A stretch of DNA of 64,000 bases from NCBI GenBank assembly GCA_950022655.1, contig OX465581.1, positions 30,847,300 to 30,911,299 of the forward strand, in the 5' to 3' direction. This document shows, one piece after another, positions 53,601 through 57,511 of this stretch (its first letter is position 1; each line of letters opens with the position of its first letter). A program made the position numbers and the translations under genes. This DNA is from Alentia gelatinosa (taxonomy: Eukaryota; Annelida; Polychaeta; Phyllodocida; Polynoidae). The notes under the pieces are model-generated. The model saw only the letters and a list, made by a program, of their open reading frames with translations. It was not told the origin of the DNA and ran no database searches.

Positions 53601-54353
53601 CATATGCTCTTCTCTCTCTGACCTGTACCACTATTATGATTTTACATCAGTGCTAGACTATTTTTGAAATATGAAAGAGTAGATCTATATTAAAGCGATA
53701 TGGAATAGTTTTTGTTTCATAATGCACCACATCCATGACAGTATCCTGCACTTAAAATAACGGCCGTCTATCTTTAATCAATGTCATTCGACTGTGTATT
53801 GAGAAATGCCGTATATTGAGGGGACTCAGTTTATATTTCTTTCTCATTTATTTAACACAATAAACATGCATCCAAGTTCGGGCGTGTCAATTGTCAACAA
53901 AGCTGTCACTGACAGTTCTCCGTCGGATATTAAAAACAGTGATAAACGCGTATCATTCTTGCATATACGATGCATAGCGCACACTTCAAATAATATCCTT
54001 CCAACAGAAACACCATCTGACGAAAGGGGCAAGGTTTTAGTAATACAACAAAATACAGTTTTTGCCATTTAGTCGACTCCAGACATTTAGGCACATTTTT
54101 TCAAGGCATCTCGGATCTCCGTAGGCTTTCAGTCACTCAGAGACAGAGACGTCACGATAGATAAACACGAGAACTTGGTGTCAAATCAAAACAACAAGCG
54201 CGTGTTCAGATGTATATTGGCGGTATAAAAGAAGAATACTACCTCATCTTGCAATGTAGCTGGTTCAAACGGATCATCGGGGTTAACATCGGCTCCTATC
54301 GTAAATTGAATGTCCCCGTTCATTGAACTGGCTGGTTGCGACACCGCCGCCAT
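8453..54353 (-). CDS. BRAF: Raf serine/threonine kinase, BRAF type, complete 16-exon gene
   Basis: Sixteen coding exons join with consistent phases to 2,466 bases, 821 residues plus stop (human BRAF is 766). Raf is the Ras-activated kinase that phosphorylates MEK in the ERK pathway at the plasma membrane. The order is BRAF-specific region (about 38-95), Ser/Pro linker, Ras-binding domain (about 158-234, key Arg190), C1 zinc finger (His237 to Cys282), CR2 14-3-3 site (RERSTSAP, Ser350), Ser/Thr/Pro linker and kinase domain (about 498-765). Kinase residues seen are GSGSFG, Lys531, Glu549, the threonine gatekeeper in ITQWCEG, HRD Asp624, Asp642 of DFG, and Thr647-Val648 at the human Thr599-Val600 position. 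The C-terminal 14-3-3 site RSQSEP has Ser777. All catalytic and regulatory sites are intact. The BRAF-specific region and the SNEDW N-region mark it as BRAF-like rather than ARAF or CRAF, as expected for the single invertebrate Raf. Two extra 5' exons and a tandem donor suggest isoforms (separate entries). Confidence 0.97.
9229..9363 (-). CDS. BRAF: Raf exon 15: kinase C-lobe
   Basis: Encodes residues 713-757, phase 0 at both ends: [14 protein letters not shown], then [11 protein letters not shown] and YEERPLFPQ. The ERPLFPQ motif ends the exon as in vertebrate BRAF. Confidence 0.97.
9364..10077 (-). other. Raf intron between exons 14 and 15
   Basis: AT-rich intron without recognisable genes or repeats. 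It holds only short T and A runs. Confidence 0.6.
10078..10209 (-). CDS. BRAF: Raf exon 14: APE motif to catalytic C-lobe
   Basis: Residues 669-712, phase 0 at both ends. It opens with [18 protein letters not shown] (APE motif, end of the activation segment), then [20 protein letters not shown], and ends at KDQ before GTAAGA. Confidence 0.98.
10612..10730 (-). CDS. BRAF: Raf exon 13: DFG and activation segment
   Basis: Residues 630-668 (the Asn629 codon is split). Reads [20 protein letters not shown], then [19 protein letters not shown]. It holds Asp642 of DFG and the Thr-Val pair matching human Thr599-Val600. The donor is ATG|GTGAGT. Confidence 0.98.
10731..11935 (-). repeat. Raf intron 12 with GACGGG-type dispersed repeat and hairpin
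   Basis: Contains a dispersed segment at about 11125-11165 (CCTTTACAGACGGGTGCC) that recurs near 11605, 14020-14105, 3720-3800 and 58465. A hairpin at 11258-11292 is built on TGGCGCTGTATAGCGCCA. A purine-rich tract (GGGGAGGGGGAGGGG type) lies at 11420-11455. No gene was seen on either strand. Confidence 0.55.
11936..11982 (-). CDS. BRAF: Raf exon 12: catalytic loop (47 bases)
   Basis: This tiny exon encodes residues 613-629 ([15 protein letters not shown]) with the HRD catalytic loop. It lies between CTTGCAG and the donor A|GTATCC. Human BRAF also has an exon border after KSN. The phases (2 in, 1 out) fit the neighbours exactly. It is too short to stand out as an open frame. Confidence 0.95.
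12364..12540 (-). CDS. BRAF: Raf exon 11: gatekeeper and hinge
   Basis: Residues 555-612 with [19 protein letters not shown], the gatekeeper/hinge [15 protein letters not shown] and IARQTAQGM. The acceptor is CTTTCAG and the donor GGA|GTAAGT (phase 2). The frame runs into a stop within the intron, so the border is certain. Confidence 0.97.
12860..13015. repeat. Minisatellite with about 24-base units
   Basis: Degenerate direct repeats built on GAGATGGTTTAATGAG and TTGTT, with at least five recognisable units. They lie in the Raf intron between exons 10 and 11 and directly adjoin a second minisatellite. Confidence 0.65.
13016..13375. repeat. Minisatellite with about 16-base units
   Basis: About twenty degenerate copies of TGGGTAGGCAGGTTGA in direct orientation. 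Units vary in length and sequence and there is no spacer pattern, so this is not a CRISPR array. The minus strand reads as a repetitive Pro/Thr/Leu open frame that is an artefact of the repeat. Confidence 0.85.
13755..13840. repeat. Pair of GATGCC...GGCATC palindromes
   Basis: Two near-perfect palindromes, 13770-13786 and 13804-13821 (TGATGCC, four bases, GGCATCA), lie 18 bases apart. Related copies are at 43609-43624 and 11817-11833. Their function is unknown; they may be tips of a dispersed repeat. Confidence 0.6.
14015..14110. repeat. Dispersed GACGGG/GGGTTAA-type repeat
   Basis: CTACCCGTCCCGTAGTG, CCCGTCCTTACAGGGG and GGCACCCATCCTTAAAG belong to a short family also seen near 3720-3800, 11125, 11605 and 58465. 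Copies occur in both orientations in introns of the three genes. The element type is unknown. Confidence 0.45.
14481..14683 (-). CDS. BRAF: Raf exon 10: N-region and kinase N-lobe
   Basis: Residues 487-553. Opens [15 protein letters not shown] (N-region with acidic ED before Trp, the BRAF-like state). Then come the glycine loop [17 protein letters not shown], the ATP-anchoring VAVKRLNV (Lys531) and helix C FKNEVAVL (Glu549). Acceptor CACACAG, donor AG|GTAAAC. Confidence 0.98.
14684..15272 (-). other. Raf intron 9 with GT microsatellite and poly-G
   Basis: Holds a (GT)n tract at about 14951-14967 followed by a poly-G run at 14970-14980. Nothing else recognisable. Confidence 0.6.
15273..15439 (-). 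CDS. BRAF: Raf exon 9: Ser/Thr/Pro linker before the kinase
   Basis: Residues 431-486: [15 protein letters not shown], then [18 protein letters not shown] and [16 protein letters not shown]. The low-complexity linker contains several SP/TP sites (possible ERK feedback sites, inference) and a basic RPRARS patch. The phases fit exons 8 and 10. Confidence 0.88.
16419..16562 (-). CDS. BRAF: Raf exon 8: variable linker
   Basis: Residues 383-431: [29 protein letters not shown], then [12 protein letters not shown]. Acceptor GTCTTGCAG, donor AAAG|GTACCT. The family conserves this linker poorly, so assignment rests on the exact phase fit (2 bases in, 1 out) and on good borders. Confidence 0.8.
17200..17242 (-). 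CDS. BRAF: Raf exon 7: 43-base micro-exon
   Basis: Encodes [14 protein letters not shown] after CTTTTCAG and ends G|GTACTA. It corresponds to the IRDQGFRGDGGST-type segment after CR2 in human BRAF. Removing it would shift the frame, so inclusion is required for a full protein. Confidence 0.85.
17243..20983 (-). other. Raf intron 6 (3.7 kb)
   Basis: Largely AT-rich. It holds an (AT)n-rich tract at 18525-18575, an A-run, two CACGTGA E-box-like sites at 18834 and 18852, a G-rich GGTGGGG-type tract at 18997-19036 (possible G-quadruplex) and a TA microsatellite at 20528-20544. Several 60-150-codon open frames at 18.9-20.8 kb show no recognisable domain. Confidence 0.5.
20984..21185 (-). CDS. BRAF: Raf exon 6: CR2 14-3-3 site
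   Basis: Residues 301-368 between CATTGCAG and GAG|GTACGT. The motif [14 protein letters not shown] matches the inhibitory 14-3-3 site around human BRAF Ser365; Ser350 here is the phospho-acceptor. The preceding [13 protein letters not shown] segment is variable. Confidence 0.95.
21186..22298 (-). other. Raf intron 5
   Basis: AT-rich. I see no repeat, gene or RNA in it. Confidence 0.5.
22299..22483 (-). CDS. BRAF: Raf exon 5: C1 zinc finger
   Basis: Residues 240-301. Reads [20 protein letters not shown], then [15 protein letters not shown] and EKVPARC. With His237 from the previous exon it gives the full zinc-ligand set (H-x12-C-x2-C-x9-C-x2-C-x4-H-x2-C-x7-C) of the cysteine-rich domain that binds membrane lipid and 14-3-3. 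Acceptor CTTGCAG, donor AAGCG|GTACGT. Confidence 0.98.
22484..25472 (-). other. Raf intron 4 (3.0 kb)
   Basis: AT-rich intron. Short open frames only, no recognisable element. Confidence 0.5.
25473..25514 (-). repeat. 21-base tandem duplication with duplicated splice donor
   Basis: Two adjacent 21-base units, each TCACACAA(C/T)TTTGTAAGT plus three bases, differ at three positions. Each contains a complete donor, so the duplication created or preserved a choice of 5' splice site. Confidence 0.85.
25473..25700 (-). CDS. BRAF: Raf exon 4: Ras-binding domain, with two alternative donors
   Basis: Starts [17 protein letters not shown], then [15 protein letters not shown] and [17 protein letters not shown], ending [11 protein letters not shown]. 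This is most of the Ras-binding ubiquitin fold; Arg190 (KLR) equals BRAF Arg188, the main Ras contact. The acceptor is TTTTCCAG in phase 0. Two identical GTAAGT donors 21 bases apart, ending the exon at 25494 or at 25473, both leave phase 0 and both end in HNF. The longer form adds seven residues (VSASHNF). His237 of the C1 finger stays in register either way. Confidence 0.96.
27520..27593 (-). mobile_element. tRNA-derived SINE head
   Basis: On the minus strand a tRNA-like RNA polymerase III promoter is visible: an A-box-like CATAGCTCTGTGGAG and a B box GAGAGTTCAATTCCC (27523-27537). No intact cloverleaf with a clear anticodon is present, and the sequence continues with unrelated tail. It is therefore read as a SINE or tRNA pseudogene rather than a tRNA gene. 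Confidence 0.6.
28159..29406 (-). CDS. Putative alternative first exon of Raf (416 codons)
   Basis: One open frame runs from an ATG in excellent context (AACCATGG, 29404-29406) through 416 codons to TCAG|GTAAGC at 28159, phase 0. An in-frame TAA lies upstream of the ATG. The next minus-strand exon is the Raf Ras-binding-domain exon, which starts in phase 0 with VPVRPG, so joining keeps frame and would give a protein of about 1,067 residues. The product is rich in Ser, Arg and Asp with degenerate (R/A)SCDV-type repeats ([19 protein letters not shown]), a TSPGP segment, RRLSLCD and [13 protein letters not shown]. It ends [17 protein letters not shown], which resembles Raf RVFLPNKQRTVV and the local exon 3 end [11 protein letters not shown]. 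The exon is much more GC-rich than the surrounding intron. I recognise no domain in the first 390 residues. It could instead belong to a nested gene, but the border and the Raf-like end argue for an isoform. Confidence 0.62.
29480..29655. repeat. 15-base minisatellite upstream of the alternative Raf exon
   Basis: About eleven degenerate units of GGTCTGTGAATCTAG / GGTCTGTATATCGGG type in direct orientation. On the minus strand they occupy the expected 5' leader just upstream of the ATG at 29406. Translation through them meets a stop. Confidence 0.75.
29752..29763 (-). promoter_or_regulatory. TATA-like element for the alternative Raf exon
   Basis: The minus strand reads GCTTTATAGAGAC about 350 bases upstream of the alternative ATG. 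The position would suit a leader of roughly 320 bases that crosses the minisatellite. Weak evidence: a single AT-rich match. Confidence 0.25.
33786..33876 (-). mobile_element. tRNA-derived SINE head
   Basis: On the minus strand GGATAGCTCAATCAGTAAC (A box, 33849-33868) and GAGGTCCGAGAATC (B box, 33816-33829) stand at tRNA spacing, preceded by GGCGGTGG. The intervening stem-loops are imperfect. Probably a SINE. Confidence 0.6.
34947..35119. mobile_element. MITE with GGGGCCATCCATAAAGTA inverted ends
   Basis: Terminal inverted repeats GGGGCCATCCATAAAGTA (34947-34964) and its complement (35102-35119) are flanked on both sides by TTA (34944-34946 and 35120-35122), a likely target-site duplication. 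The inside is two C-runs and AAATTTT palindromes with no coding capacity. GGGGCCATCCAT-type ends are common in small animal DNA elements, from general knowledge. Confidence 0.85.
35704..36079. mobile_element. TIR element with 17-base CCCCCACCTACCACGAT ends
   Basis: Perfect 17-base terminal inverted repeats at 35704-35720 and 36063-36079. ATCGTGGTAGGTGG recurs internally near 35789, and a perfect 22-base palindrome centred at 35888-35889 (TTTCCAACATGTTGGAAA core) marks the middle. Many CCCGAT/ATCGGG words in both orientations suggest that the whole unit folds back. No open frame of note. Confidence 0.85.
36080..37458. other. Intronic stretch left of Raf exon 3
   Basis: A GC-richer segment at 36.1-36.9 kb has open frames of about 100 codons on both strands and no recognisable domain. 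Two similar AAAAAAxGTCCGCATCAGTTAATT segments (37071-37091 and 37251-37271) form a short direct repeat. No gene called. Confidence 0.4.
37459..37755 (-). CDS. BRAF: Raf exon 3: coiled-coil end, linker and first Ras-binding strand
   Basis: Residues 72-170, phase 0 at both ends. Starts [20 protein letters not shown] (second helix of the BRAF-specific coiled-coil), then a Ser/Pro linker ([16 protein letters not shown] and onward), and ends [15 protein letters not shown]. The end is the first beta-strand of the Ras-binding domain, completed by exon 4. Acceptor TTTATAAAG, donor GTG|GTATGT. Confidence 0.95.
37756..43904 (-). other. Raf intron 2, right-to-left first part
   Basis: No exon recognised. 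It contains short direct repeats (TATATACC...AGTATGT at 38490 and 38552; TATCTAATTGTAATT at 38988 and 39047), a foldback at 40819-40959, a poly-C run at 41443-41461, and a CACGTGACC site at 43042. Open frames up to 154 codons (40019-40483) show no family resemblance. Confidence 0.45.
40819..40959. repeat. Foldback element of about 140 bases
   Basis: Imperfect inverted arms 40843-40881 and 40896-40936 run from GAGCTC through TTTGAATCACTAGGTAATTCAC to the complementary strand, ending again in GAGCTC. The loop is CCGGCTTCGCCTT. Pairing continues outward through AAACCCATTCAAGTTTA and TAAACTTTCATAGGTTT. A second small inverted pair, TATCTCACCC/GGGTGAGATA, lies just to the left (40674-40812). Confidence 0.7.
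43905..45489 (+). pseudogene. Decayed LINE-type reverse transcriptase, interrupted by a SINE
   Basis: Three pieces of a non-LTR reverse transcriptase are readable in plus-strand order. At 43965-44120 there is [13 protein letters not shown] and [21 protein letters not shown], matching the NYRPISL...LL...Q.GFR..ST region. At 44308-44356, [15 protein letters not shown] matches the GVPQGSILGPLLFLIYIND motif. From 44848, KFELYQTM corresponds to the YADD region (aspartates lost); after it come [12 protein letters not shown] at 44990-45026 and a C-terminal tail ending [27 protein letters not shown] at 45489. Stops and frame changes show that it is dead. A SINE sits between the second and third motif. 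The clade is not determined. Confidence 0.8.
44385..44828 (-). mobile_element. tRNA-Thr-derived SINE inserted in the LINE
   Basis: The insert is bounded by a perfect 12-base duplication ACTCAGCCATAA (44373-44384 and 44829-44840). On the minus strand it carries a tRNA-like head GGGGAGTTAGCTCAGTGG (A box, near 44698-44715), an anticodon-loop-like ACTTGTAATC (UGU, threonine type) and a B box split by a T-run (TTCGAGTCC near 44640-44648). A long body follows, with a tail GACTGGACGTTAAATT then AAACCAAAC repeats at 44386-44425. Such GACGTTAAA tails are typical of invertebrate SINEs (general knowledge). About 110 bases lie upstream of the tRNA-like part and are unexplained. Confidence 0.82.
46440..46800 (+). 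repeat. Dispersed repeat R2, copy 1
   Basis: Diverged match to 62680-62930 in the same orientation: GCTACCTTGAA, CCAAACTGTTGCTATGC, CAACCACCCCTCACAACAGTGA and onward. A small hairpin CTATCTGGT...ACCAGATAG (46622-46649) is specific to this copy. No coding function seen. Confidence 0.55.
46800..48777. other. Raf intron 2, part next to exon 2
   Basis: AT-rich with an AAATAAATAAATAAA tract at 46978-46999. Open frames of 60-121 codons here lack recognisable motifs. Nothing else seen. Confidence 0.45.
48778..48879 (-). CDS. BRAF: Raf exon 2: BRAF-specific region helix
   Basis: Residues 38-71, phase 0 both ends: [20 protein letters not shown] then [14 protein letters not shown]. This matches human VWNIKQMIKLTQEHIEAL and NPPSIYLE. 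In human BRAF this region binds the KSR coiled-coil/SAM module and steers dimer choice (established knowledge). Acceptor CTTTTCAG, donor CAG|GTAGGT. Confidence 0.97.
48880..50809 (-). other. Raf intron 1, part between exon 2 and putative exon 1b
   Basis: AT-rich intron with no repeat, gene or RNA recognised. Confidence 0.5.
50810..50941 (-). CDS. Putative alternative first exon 1b of Raf (44 codons)
   Basis: An ATG with A at -3 and an in-frame stop about 45 bases upstream opens a 44-codon frame ending IQ|GTCAGT in phase 0, the same phase as exon 1, ready to join exon 2. The peptide is strongly basic ([17 protein letters not shown], then [20 protein letters not shown] and RAQRIQ). Its last part would lengthen the BRAF-specific helix. 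No acceptor with a pyrimidine tract precedes it, which favours a first exon over a cassette. The evidence is the frame and donor only. Confidence 0.42.
52541..52795 (+). mobile_element. Truncated copy of the GACAACTGACC TIR element
   Basis: Begins GACAACTGACCGATATCC and shares TTTTATATGGCAAAATCTAAA, CATAATAAGACTATGAAA, TTGGTGAATATGCAT and AAGTTTGAATGATACACGG with the fuller copy at 54741-55295 in the same orientation. The right terminal repeat is missing. Confidence 0.75.
52850..53196. mobile_element. GACGCCTTGAGCC element, copy 1
   Basis: About 340 bases carry several TGGACGCCTTGAGCC words at the left and the complementary GGCTCAAGGCGTCCA words at the right, around an AT-rich core with telomere-like CCCTAACCC words. 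The copy at 55441-55770 is the same element in the opposite orientation. No coding capacity. Confidence 0.82.
53197..54242 (-). other. Raf intron 1 next to exon 1
   Basis: A small palindromic GAGTTCTCCT...repeat at 53459-53520 is the only structure noticed. An 88-codon plus-strand frame at 53806-54072 has no recognisable motif. Confidence 0.45.
54243..54353 (-). CDS. BRAF: Raf exon 1: start codon and N-terminus
   Basis: Thirty-seven codons, [16 protein letters not shown] then [21 protein letters not shown], ending GAG|GTAGTA in phase 0. The ATG context AATATGG has A at -3 and G at +4. MAA and the acidic segment before exon 2 resemble the BRAF N-terminus. Confidence 0.9.
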
Positions 54354-54445
54354 ATTACCTACTTATTTCAGGTCACGTGACGGATTGATTTAATATCGCG
54401 GACTCTCGTTACAGGTGCGTGATCACGTGATGCACAAGATGGCGA
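54345..54445 (-). promoter_or_regulatory. Raf core promoter region with E-boxes and YY1-like sites
   Basis: GGTCACGTGAC at 54370-54380 and GATCACGTGATG at 54420-54431 are E-box palindromes (USF/TFE/MYC family class). AAGATGGCG at 54437-54445 and GCCGCCAT over the start codon are YY1-like. No TATA box was seen. Such sites are typical of TATA-less housekeeping promoters; the factor assignment is inference. Confidence 0.5.
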
Positions 54446-54740
54446 CATAAACAAACGAGAAGAACCACTGCAAGTGTAAGTGAAAAGAGGTAGGCCTATA
54501 TTTAGGACTGTTATATTCAGTAATGTTTTCCTCGTACACACAAATGATACATAACAAGGATAACTTAGTATTTTTAACACACACTGTGGGTTTTATTTAA
54601 ACAAAGTAAATGTATCATCAACATTTTCGCTGTATTATATCTCGATTCTCGGACTCATCAGACATCACATCAGTCCCCGAAAGTCCGAAATACCCACTGA
54701 CTTGTCACGTCACCGTCGGGCTATCACCAGCCAGAGGGGG

Positions 54741-55295
54741 GCGGGACAACTGACCAAAATCTCAACTGACACAAGACAAGTGACATACGCAAAAACAGTG
54801 TGTCAGTTGTCTCACTGGTCAGTTGTCTCACCCTTGTGCCAGTCCTTTTATATGGCAAAATCTAAAGCAAACAAGCGTAATAAGACTATGAAACTTGGTG
54901 AATATGCATATCATACCCATAGAAATAATATCCTCAAATATCTTTTAATTTCTTTATGTTTTTCTATCAGAAATATCCTATTTTGTCATCGAAAGTATCG
55001 AAGTTTGAATGATACACGGGCGCCCAGGGCGGCCGTGTACACATCGAACACATCTTAGGTCATAACTCCGTGAATATTTAGTGTAGAAACACCAGATAAC
55101 GACTAATAAATAGCTGGATACATGTGTGAAACTGTAAATAAGTTAACATTTTGATATACGAAACATAAAATGCGAATTTCCCGTTTTTAGTTACGGAGTG
55201 TCCCGCGAGCGCGATATTGTGTCAGTTGTCTCAGCCGGTGTGTCAGTTGTCCGACCTAGGAGTGTGTCAGTTGAGATTTCGGTCAGTTGTCTGAC
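54741..55295 (+). mobile_element. TIR element with GACAACTGACC ends
   Basis: The left end GACAACTGACCAAAATCTCA continues into ACTGACAC. It is the complement of the right end GTGTCAGTTGAGATTTCGGT that continues into CAGTTGTC. TIRs are about 28 bases with one mismatch. Extra GTGTCAGTTGTC words lie subterminally at 54800-54830 and 55218-55250. It has no transposase, so it is non-autonomous. It sits about 390 bases upstream of the Raf start codon. Confidence 0.82.
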
Positions 55296-55440
55296 ATTCA
55301 GTCAGAGCCACCAGGACAAACCTAGGCTCGAACCATCCTGAAGTAGGTAGTCTAATAGGTGTCACCTCTATCTCCCAAACCAGGCCGTAATTCAAACCTT
55401 CGTTAGCAAAGAGGGGAGGGGGGGGGCATAGGAGAGGGAA

Positions 55441-55770
55441 TTGGACGCCTTGAGCCTTTTACCGTTTGAGCCTCCTGTCAGCGCGAAAATGTGGACGCCT
55501 TGAGCCTACCCCGTGGACGCCTTGAGCCTACCTCATTTTAGTTCCAATTAGCGAGTTAGGGTTAGAAAAGGGTTGGGTAAGGGTTAGGGTTGAGTATATA
55601 TGACTATAAACCAGTATAAGTACACTTTTCAAAGTTTTTACATCTAGATGTTCAAGGAAACCAAAATGGGGTAGGCTCAAGGCGTCCACAGGGTAGGCTC
55701 AAGGCGTCCACAGAAAGGCTCAAGGTGTCCAGGGCTCGAATCGACCCGGGCTCAAGGCGTCCATGAACCC
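55441..55770. mobile_element. GACGCCTTGAGCC element, copy 2 (inverted)
   Basis: The reverse complement matches 52850-53196 along most of its length, including TTTTCGCGCTGACAGGAGG and ACATCTAGATGTAAAAACTT. Inner TTAGGGTTAG words resemble telomere repeats. Together the two copies bracket Raf exon 1 and its promoter in inverted orientation. Confidence 0.82.
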
Positions 55771-57412
55771 ATAGGAGAGTAGAGAGCGTTCAACAATTTT
55801 GGCCGGGGGGCACAGTTGGTTTGTTGGGTTTTTTTTTGTTGCTTTTTTTTGGGGGGGGGGGGGGACCAACTTTGGGGGGCGGGTTATTCCAAAGGGGGGC
55901 AATCTTTTAGGGGTATTTCAGGAGGGGACAACATTTTTTCTTGTATTCCCATGGGGGGGGGGGGGGGTTAGAATAGGCGGTGTTCCAAAAGCGGTGCCCC
56001 CATCCGTAACTAATGAACGCTCTCTTCGTGGAAAACTAGTCGTGATTACCCAAATAGGTTGTTCCACGTTGTTACAGCTATTATAAGACTCAAGTAGGGG
56101 GTCGGACCAGTCTAACTAGGAGAACTAGATCCGTAATGAGCTCTCCTTCCCCAGTATTCAGTATAATGGGAGTGGGGAGAGTCATTGACTTAGAGAGTGA
56201 ATAGGGAAGGGTGCTGGAATTAGTAGTATTCCCAGGTACCAAGTCTATTTTCTATCAGAATTTCTTTTCTCTTTTTTGTTGCTGGAGACAGACCTTTCAG
56301 TACACAACATCTATCAGAATTTCAAGGGTGGGGACAATTTTACAGAACCATAGAGAAATATAGTGAGATTAGTCACAATTTGGGTATCTTGCTAAATCTT
56401 TATTGGTTACTCCTTCGAGTGAATCGGGGCGCCGATTTTCATAAATAGGGCCCGATTTCTTCGAGAAAATACACAAGCTGTACACACAACTGCTACGTCT
56501 ACCATATCTTGTTAAATCTTGCTTGGTTTTGTATAATTGTGTGAATATTTGCCGCAATGTATCTTGAGGTGTCGTGGTGGTGGAGCACCAAAGCATACAC
56601 ACAACTTTGTCAAAAAGTACTAATACCATTGTGTGTGACATACCATGACAAAGGAGCTACGACATTTCACGACACTGTAATATATGACAATATATACCAC
56701 TGCAAATATATCGTGCTGGTGAAAGCAGCCCTTTAGCTTTATCCTTTCAATTATTTCAGAAAACCGTGTGTATACACGCTGTATTATAGATTTCGAAAAT
56801 AACAAGAAAATCATAGTATATGTGCGTGTATTATGATAAAGTGACAGCACATGATAACAGCAATTCCCTGTGGGGCCATCCATGAATGACATCATGCAGC
56901 AGGGGAGGGGGGGGGGGAGGTCACAGTCTCCATGACCAAGAATTTTAGGGTTGAAAAACAAGGCATAACAAATGGGGGTGTGGGCAAAATTGTAAAAAAG
57001 AAAATTTGAGATTTGTGCATGGGGTTTCATTCATAAACGGATATGTGTTCACCGTATAATTTTTGACTTCATTGATACCGGTCTAGCTGTGTCTGAGAAC
57101 ATCTATTGGCAAACAGTACAAACTAATCTTTTGCATCCATCCTCCAGAAGGAGACAGTGTCTATTTACAGACACGTTGGAAGCAGCAGTGGGCCAGACGT
57201 GACTGTCAACAACAAGGCAGACTCCACTTGAGACACCTTCAAAAGGGGATCTTCAGATGTGACCCTTATATCAGAAACAAAATTATGTCACAAATCGCGG
57301 CTCAACAACAAGTCATCTGAATGTATGCCTGTCTACTGACCACAGAGTGGGAGATCAAGTACCAGGGAAGTAGGAACTACAACCTAAGTTGTGCCAGTCG
57401 ACAACAATCACC

Positions 57413-57511
57413 ATGGCTTGCATTGGATTAAGCTTACGTCAGATTTATATCTTTGTTTTGGGATGGCTTGGCTACGCAGTCATCTATTTTCTGAGGAAGC
57501 CCCTTGGCGTG
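57413..57511 (+). CDS. Transporter exon 1
   Basis: MACIGLSLRQIYIFVLGWLG continues to YFLRKPLGV, with donor GTG|GTAATG in phase 0. The strong Kozak context and the hydrophobic first helix after ten residues support this start. Confidence 0.85.

Larger units (their letters stand above)
54446..57412. other. Head-to-head spacer between Raf and the transporter
   Basis: Apart from the two mobile elements (54741-55295 and 55441-55770) it holds long G runs at 55850-55863 and 55955-55967. A half-MITE begins GGGGCCATCCATGAATGACATC at 56872-56893. The transporter leader probably starts right of a TCCATCCTCCAG acceptor at 57136-57147. No gene was recognised in it. Confidence 0.5.

Noticed and set aside
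55555..55595. True telomere or interstitial telomere array
   Set aside because: The TTAGGG-like words are few, degenerate and shared by both copies of a mobile element, so they are part of it.
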